This document shows, piece by piece, positions 60,066 to 64,000 of a DNA stretch of 64,000 nt. The stretch is taken from contig NZ_CP023315.3 in NCBI RefSeq assembly GCF_002310375.3, forward strand, positions 620,001 through 684,000, written 5' to 3'. The notes under the pieces are model-generated. The model made no database searches and was not told the origin of the DNA. It saw nothing but the letters and a program-made list of their open reading frames with translations. Within the stretch, counting starts at the first letter, position 1. Every line of letters begins with the position of its first letter. A program made the translations under genes and the position numbers. The DNA is from Caulobacter vibrioides (lineage in GTDB: Bacteria; Pseudomonadota; Alphaproteobacteria; Caulobacterales; Caulobacteraceae).

Positions 60066-61391
60066 CTATTTTCCCAATTTTCCGGGCGGGCGCTTAGCCT
60101 TTAGATATAGATCTTTTAAACGCGCTCGAACTCGACCAATTAACTGGCGAGGCGCCGGAATTGCTGCGAGTGTCGAGAGTGGGACTTTGAAGGTCAGGCG
60201 CAATACAATCAGATACCCCAGCGCAGCTGTGAACTGTCCTATCGCCATACCCATCGCAGCGCCCGACGCGCCGAACTTTGGCGCGAGCAGGGCGCAGGCG
60301 ATAGCGTTCACCACTATGCCGACCAGGACGATGCCCGCGCTGATATAAGGCCGCCCCATTCCTGCGATGACGCTATTGAGAATCCTCACCGCCGCTGCGG
60401 GCGCCAGGCCGATCGCCAGGATCCTCAAGGCGTCCGTCGCGCCGGCGTATTGAGGTCCCAGAAGGGTCACGACCAGCCAGGGCGCGGTTGCGGCGGCGAC
60501 CGCGCCGACACCTAGAAACATGACGAAAAGCCCTGTCGCCGTTCGTACGGCCGACTCCAGCTTCTCCTGGGTGGCGCCGCCGCGAGCGGTTTCCGAGAAC
60601 AGCACCAGGCCTGCGGCCGTCGCCAATTCCAGGAAGATCTCACTGGCGCGTTGCGCCGCAAAGAACTGGCCTGCGGCCACTTCGCCATCGGCGCCCGACA
60701 GGAAGAAGACGCCGATGCGCCCCTGAAGCATGACGAGGAACGCCGAGACCGCGAACAGGAAGCCGTGGCGGACCATGGCTGGAACCTGCACGATGGCCAG
60801 GTCGAGCTTGTTGGCCGGACGGGCGGCCATCCAGATCACCATGGGCGCCAGAAGGATGAACCCGGCTGCGAAGCTCCACAGAGCCGTATCAAGGGTCAGC
60901 GCACCAAACAGCCAGAGCAGGGCGGCGAACACCGATTGCAGGACGCGGGGGCCTGAGTCCGAGAACGCGAAGGCCTTGATCTCTCCTCGGCCCAGGAACA
61001 CGCCCTGCATCAGGTTGAGAAGCAGCACCGCCGCGCAAGCGATTAGGGCCGCTGTAGTCAATCCCAGGCCCAGCGCCTCGAAGCTGTCCTGGTTGAAGGC
61101 GTAGACGCCAGCCGCGCATAGAACGGCCGCGACGGGCCAGAAGGCGGCGAGGACGCCGACGGCTTCGCCGTCGGACATGATTTTCTGGCCAATGCGGTAG
61201 GCGGCGGCCTGACGCAGGCCAAGCGTTCCGATCTGCCCGGCCAGGAAGATAGCCGAAGTCACGACCGCATAGGCGCCGAACCCCTCGGGCGACAGCACCC
61301 TGGCCAGCAACAGAAACGCGACGACTTGAGAGACCCGCGTCAGCCCCCGCGAGGCCAACACCGTCGCGATTTTTACAAGGCGTGATGACAC
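60066..61391 (-). CDS. Polysaccharide flippase, Wzx-type (oligosaccharide exporter)
   Basis: About 441 residues with 12 or more membrane segments of the MATE/MOP superfamily: LASRGLTRVSQVVAFLLLAR, EGFGAYAVVTSAIFLAGQIG, LFSETARGGATQEKLESAVR and GMGRPYISAGIVLVGIVVNA. It should flip the lipid-linked repeat unit across the inner membrane. I prefer the GTG at 61391, just after the murB-type stop; an ATG at 61439 gives 16 extra non-hydrophobic residues. Forms a pair with the Wzy-like gene. Confidence 0.88.
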   Translation of the reverse strand: MSSRLVKIATVLASRGLTRVSQVVAFLLLARVLSPEGFGAYAVVTSAIFLAGQIGTLGLRQAAAYRIGQKIMSDGEAVGVLAAFWPVAAVLCAAGVYAFNQDSFEALGLGLTTAALIACAAVLLLNLMQGVFLGRGEIKAFAFSDSGPRVLQSVFAALLWLFGALTLDTALWSFAAGFILLAPMVIWMAARPANKLDLAIVQVPAMVRHGFLFAVSAFLVMLQGRIGVFFLSGADGEVAAGQFFAAQRASEIFLELATAAGLVLFSETARGGATQEKLESAVRTATGLFVMFLGVGAVAAATAPWLVVTLLGPQYAGATDALRILAIGLAPAAAVRILNSVIAGMGRPYISAGIVLVGIVVNAIACALLAPKFGASGAAMGMAIGQFTAALGYLIVLRLTFKVPLSTLAAIPAPRQLIGRVRARLKDLYLKAKRPPGKLGK

Positions 61392-61395
61392 GGTG

Positions 61396-62394
61396 TCAGG
61401 CCAGGATGGCGGTTGAGGCCTGCTTGGCGGCGGCCTCATGCGCGGGGCGAATGCGGCCGTCCGGCGCGATATGCCTCACTTCGGCGTCCATCCAGAACCC
61501 CGTCTGCTGGTGAACGGTCGTCCGGATATGATGGATCAGTCCAAGAATGTCGCCCGCCTTGGCGGCGCCGAGATTGACGATGAAGTTGGCGTGCAGGGGC
61601 GAAATCTGGGCGTCGCCCAGTTTCAAGCCCTTCAAGCCTGCTCGCTCGATGGCGGCGCCGGGAGGGCCGACCACGTCGTACATCTTCGGATCGCTCAGGA
61701 AGACGGAGCCGCAATTGGGAAGGTTCTTGGGGAACTTGCGCCGGCGTTCCACCATGATCGAGATCATGTCTCGGCGCAGCGCTTGGCGATCGACCGGCGT
61801 GAACGCGAAATCGGCTTCCAGGATGATCAGGCCGTCGTCCTGGAGCGTGGATCCTCGATAGCGGAACTGGCAAGCCGCGTGATCACGCTCGAACGGCACG
61901 CCGTTGATGTCGCAACCGCGCGCCTGCAGGAGGTTTCGTCCGACGCCAAGCCGCCGACTGCCGCCGTTCATAACGACAAGGCCGCCGAGGGTGCCGGGGA
62001 TCCCGATCGCATGTTCAAGGCCGCCCAAGCCCCTTTGGCACAGGCGATGGACAAACTGCGGGACCCATATGCCCGCTTGGGCGCGAACCTTCTCGCCGTC
62101 GAACTGGACCGCCGACTGCGCTGCGCCGATGCGGATGACGACACCGTCGAAGCCGGCGTCATCGAACAGGATGTTCGAGCCGTCGCCGACGATCACCTTG
62201 GGAAACGGCTTGTCCGCCAGGTACGAAAGGCAGGCTTGCGTCGCTTCGGCGGAAACCGGTTCGATGGCGACCCTCGCGGTTCCGCCAGCGCGCCAGCGGC
62301 TGTAGCCCCTCAGATCGGCGTCTTCCACGGCTGGCGCGCCGCTGAGGCGCGCCAGGGTGTCGACGATGTCGCGCGAAACGCTACGCGTCGTCAT
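61396..62394 (-). CDS. MurB-type UDP-N-acetylenolpyruvoylglucosamine reductase (paralogue in polysaccharide operon)
   Basis: A 332-residue FAD enzyme. FAD-binding motifs are IVGDGSNILFDDAGFDGVVI and GLEHAIGIPGTLGGLVVMNG; the proton-donor Ser is Ser230 in NLPNCGSVFLSDP; HANFIVNLGAAKAGDILGLI closes the substrate domain. It should reduce the enolpyruvyl group to lactyl, giving UDP-MurNAc. The gene overlaps the MurA-type stop by four bases and lies next to wzx, away from the usual mur/fts cluster, so it is probably a specialised copy. No gene symbol is given. Confidence 0.88.
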   Translation of the reverse strand: MTTRSVSRDIVDTLARLSGAPAVEDADLRGYSRWRAGGTARVAIEPVSAEATQACLSYLADKPFPKVIVGDGSNILFDDAGFDGVVIRIGAAQSAVQFDGEKVRAQAGIWVPQFVHRLCQRGLGGLEHAIGIPGTLGGLVVMNGGSRRLGVGRNLLQARGCDINGVPFERDHAACQFRYRGSTLQDDGLIILEADFAFTPVDRQALRRDMISIMVERRRKFPKNLPNCGSVFLSDPKMYDVVGPPGAAIERAGLKGLKLGDAQISPLHANFIVNLGAAKAGDILGLIHHIRTTVHQQTGFWMDAEVRHIAPDGRIRPAHEAAAKQASTAILA

Positions 62395-63692
62395 GCGATG
62401 GCGGCGAGCGCGGGTTCGTCGCTCTCCTGCACCTCAATCTCAACACCGACCTTGGCCAGCTTGCCTTTCAGGTCGTTGTAACCGCGCAGCGCCATGTGCG
62501 CGTCGTTGACGACGGAGCGGCCGTCCGCGCAAAGCGCGGCGAGGATGAGCGCCATGCTGCCACGGAGATCGGTCGAGGTCGCCTCAGCGGCGCGATAGAC
62601 GCCCGGGCCGTGGACAGTGATCTTGCCATGTTCAGCTTCCAGCGCCCCGGGCTGGCAGAAGCGGGCGAGTTCGTGGACGTACCCCACCCGCTCCGGATAG
62701 CGATAGTCGAACACGCGCGAGACGCCGGTGGCGCTCAGACCCAGCATCGTGAAGAACGGCTGCATGTCCGAAATCACGCCGGGGTGCGCGCCGCAGGGAA
62801 CCTCGAAGGGCTGAACGCGGCCCTCCTTGATGCAGCCTGGGTGCACGTAGATCGAGTTGCTGTTCGCCAGCAGGTCGACACCCGCGCTCTCGATGTAGAG
62901 AAGAGGTGAGCGCATCGCTTCGAAGGGCACGCCTTCGATCAGGAGCTCGCCGCGCGTCATGATGGCATAGACGATCCAGGTCAGGGCCTCGATGCGGTCA
63001 TACATCACGTTCTTGCGGGCGCCGGAAAGCGCGCCACGGCCGTGGACCCGGACGTGGCTGTTACCAAAGACCTCGATCTGCGCGCCCATGCGCTTGAGCA
63101 GGTCGATCAGGTCTTCGATCTCAGGCGTGATGTAGGCGTTGATGATCTCGGTCGAGCCCTCGGCGATCGCGGCGCAGATCAGCGCATTTTCCGTACCGCC
63201 CACGGTGGAGATCGGGAAGCGGATCTCTCCGCCCTTGAAGCGCCCGCCGCGCACCTCGATGTAGTCCGGGAGCTCCTCGACCTCGCAGCCGAGTTGGCGC
63301 CAGACCATGATGTGCAAGTCGTAGCCGCGGCTACCGATCTTACAGCCGCCGGGATAGGGAATGCGAGCGACGCCAGAGCGGAGAATCTGCCCCGCCACCA
63401 AAAGGTAAGTGGTGCGGATAGGGTAGTCGTAGTCTTCAAGTACGGTGGACTTGAAGTTCGAGCTATCAACCACGATCGAGCCAGACGCATCGTCTACATC
63501 GATGCGGCCGCCGAGCGCTCGGATGAAGCGAATCTTATGGCCCACATCGACCAATTGGGTCGGGAAGCTGCTCAGCTCTACCGTACTATCGGTGAGCAAG
63601 GCGGCGGAAAGCAGGCGCGTTGCGGAGTTCTTCGCGCCGCTGACCTTAACTATGCCTTTCGGCGTGACGCCGCCATTGATGATTGCGCGCAT
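62391..63692 (-). CDS. MurA-type UDP-GlcNAc 1-carboxyvinyltransferase (diverged paralogue)
   Basis: A 433-residue EPT-fold enzyme. Catalytic residues are kept: Lys21-Asn22 in VSGAKNSATRLLSAALL, Arg93 in YPIRTTYLLVAG, Cys117 in YPGGCKIGSRGYDLHI, and Asp309 in PGVISDMQPFFTM. The classic CxIGxRPxD is altered to CKIGSRGYD, and flanking sequence departs from housekeeping MurA, so it is likely a paralogue serving the polysaccharide. If the Cys is used it should be fosfomycin-sensitive. GGGG precedes the ATG. First gene of the minus-strand operon. Confidence 0.88.
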   Translation of the reverse strand: MRAIINGGVTPKGIVKVSGAKNSATRLLSAALLTDSTVELSSFPTQLVDVGHKIRFIRALGGRIDVDDASGSIVVDSSNFKSTVLEDYDYPIRTTYLLVAGQILRSGVARIPYPGGCKIGSRGYDLHIMVWRQLGCEVEELPDYIEVRGGRFKGGEIRFPISTVGGTENALICAAIAEGSTEIINAYITPEIEDLIDLLKRMGAQIEVFGNSHVRVHGRGALSGARKNVMYDRIEALTWIVYAIMTRGELLIEGVPFEAMRSPLLYIESAGVDLLANSNSIYVHPGCIKEGRVQPFEVPCGAHPGVISDMQPFFTMLGLSATGVSRVFDYRYPERVGYVHELARFCQPGALEAEHGKITVHGPGVYRAAEATSTDLRGSMALILAALCADGRSVVNDAHMALRGYNDLKGKLAKVGVEIEVQESDEPALAAIA

Positions 63693-64000
63693 TGAAGCCC
63701 CACCAGTTTTGTTTGTCGTGCATGTGCCACGTGGTCGGTATACGCGCCAAGAGTTAACAGCCCAAAATCTCCAACTGATGTCACTTCGCTATTCATTGTG
63801 GCGCCGCGTAGATCGTGTTGTGGTGCGGCCTGTCGTATGGCGCACGCATCTCGCAGATTGCTCCAAGGCCTTTGCTTTGGGACGGTGAGTAATTAATCGA
63901 TATGTAGATTATATATTTCAGAAATAAATTGGCCTTTTCTGGCATTTTATCACCAAAGCATTTGGCAGTTTAAATATATATCATGCTAATATAATTAATT
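63693..64000. other. 308-base upstream region of the MurA-type gene, strongly AT-rich at its end
   Basis: No gene recognised. It should contain the promoter of the minus-strand operon. From about 63,890 the sequence becomes strikingly AT-rich (runs such as ATATATTTCAG and TTTAAATATATATCATG), unlike the rest of the window, which suggests foreign DNA or a regulatory silencing target starts here and continues past the edge. Confidence 0.5.

Overview
The window reads as chromosomal DNA of a Caulobacter-like alphaproteobacterium. The evidence is high-GC coding sequence, a backbone carrying the 3' end of rpoC, hemF, phaR/phaA/phaB, gloB, metX/metW, pyrD and ggt, a DUF4908 protein, and an RTX protein whose C-terminus resembles the LPS-anchoring N-terminus of the Caulobacter S-layer protein RsaA. 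Family assignments come from reading translated motifs; no database search was run.

Layout. 1-28.5 kb is conserved backbone: rpoC end with a chain of stem-loops, a chemoreceptor, haem and polyhydroxybutyrate genes, a LacI regulator, a split-barrel/GAF regulator pair, a hemerythrin, the RTX surface protein, glyoxalase II, a PII protein, phospholipase D, the metXW operon with an intergenic palindromic repeat, and a tightly overlapping sixA-DUF952-pyrD-TVP38-histidine kinase operon, ending with ggt and tRNA-Arg(ACG).

About 28.6-52.4 kb is accessory DNA. It opens with a large serine recombinase whose last codons lie inside tRNA-Arg, and a tyrosine-integrase remnant sits near the other end. Between them are small regulators (XRE, MucR without the usual zinc Cys), and a minus-strand ribosomally synthesised peptide (RiPP) cluster at 32.3-38.9 kb. 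That cluster has two paralogous double-glycine leader precursors, a small Cys-rich protein, a microviridin-type ATP-grasp ligase, a miniature membrane fusion protein, a C39-peptidase ABC exporter and a TonB-dependent receptor. Next come an unusual 300-bp inverted repeat at 39.5-39.8 kb and a likely defence island at 39.9-49.8 kb. The island holds a YfbU protein, a NYN nuclease, a 2081-residue nuclease-STAND NTPase resembling Avs (AVAST) proteins with an overlapping companion, and a DUF6236 protein.

52.7-63.7 kb is a surface-polysaccharide locus built as two convergent operons that meet at a strong bidirectional terminator. The plus operon has a lipid-linked sugar transferase, UDP-glucose dehydrogenase, UDP-glucuronate epimerase, a WecG/TagA glycosyltransferase, a GT2 and an unknown enzyme. 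The minus operon has diverged MurA and MurB paralogues, then a Wzx-type flippase and a Wzy-type polymerase. The last ~110 bases are very AT-rich and show no gene.

Most likely new biology: the graspetide-like RiPP cluster with TonB receptor, the RTX protein with an S-layer-type anchor moved to its C-terminus, the 300-bp inverted repeat, and the MurA/MurB pair embedded in a polysaccharide operon.
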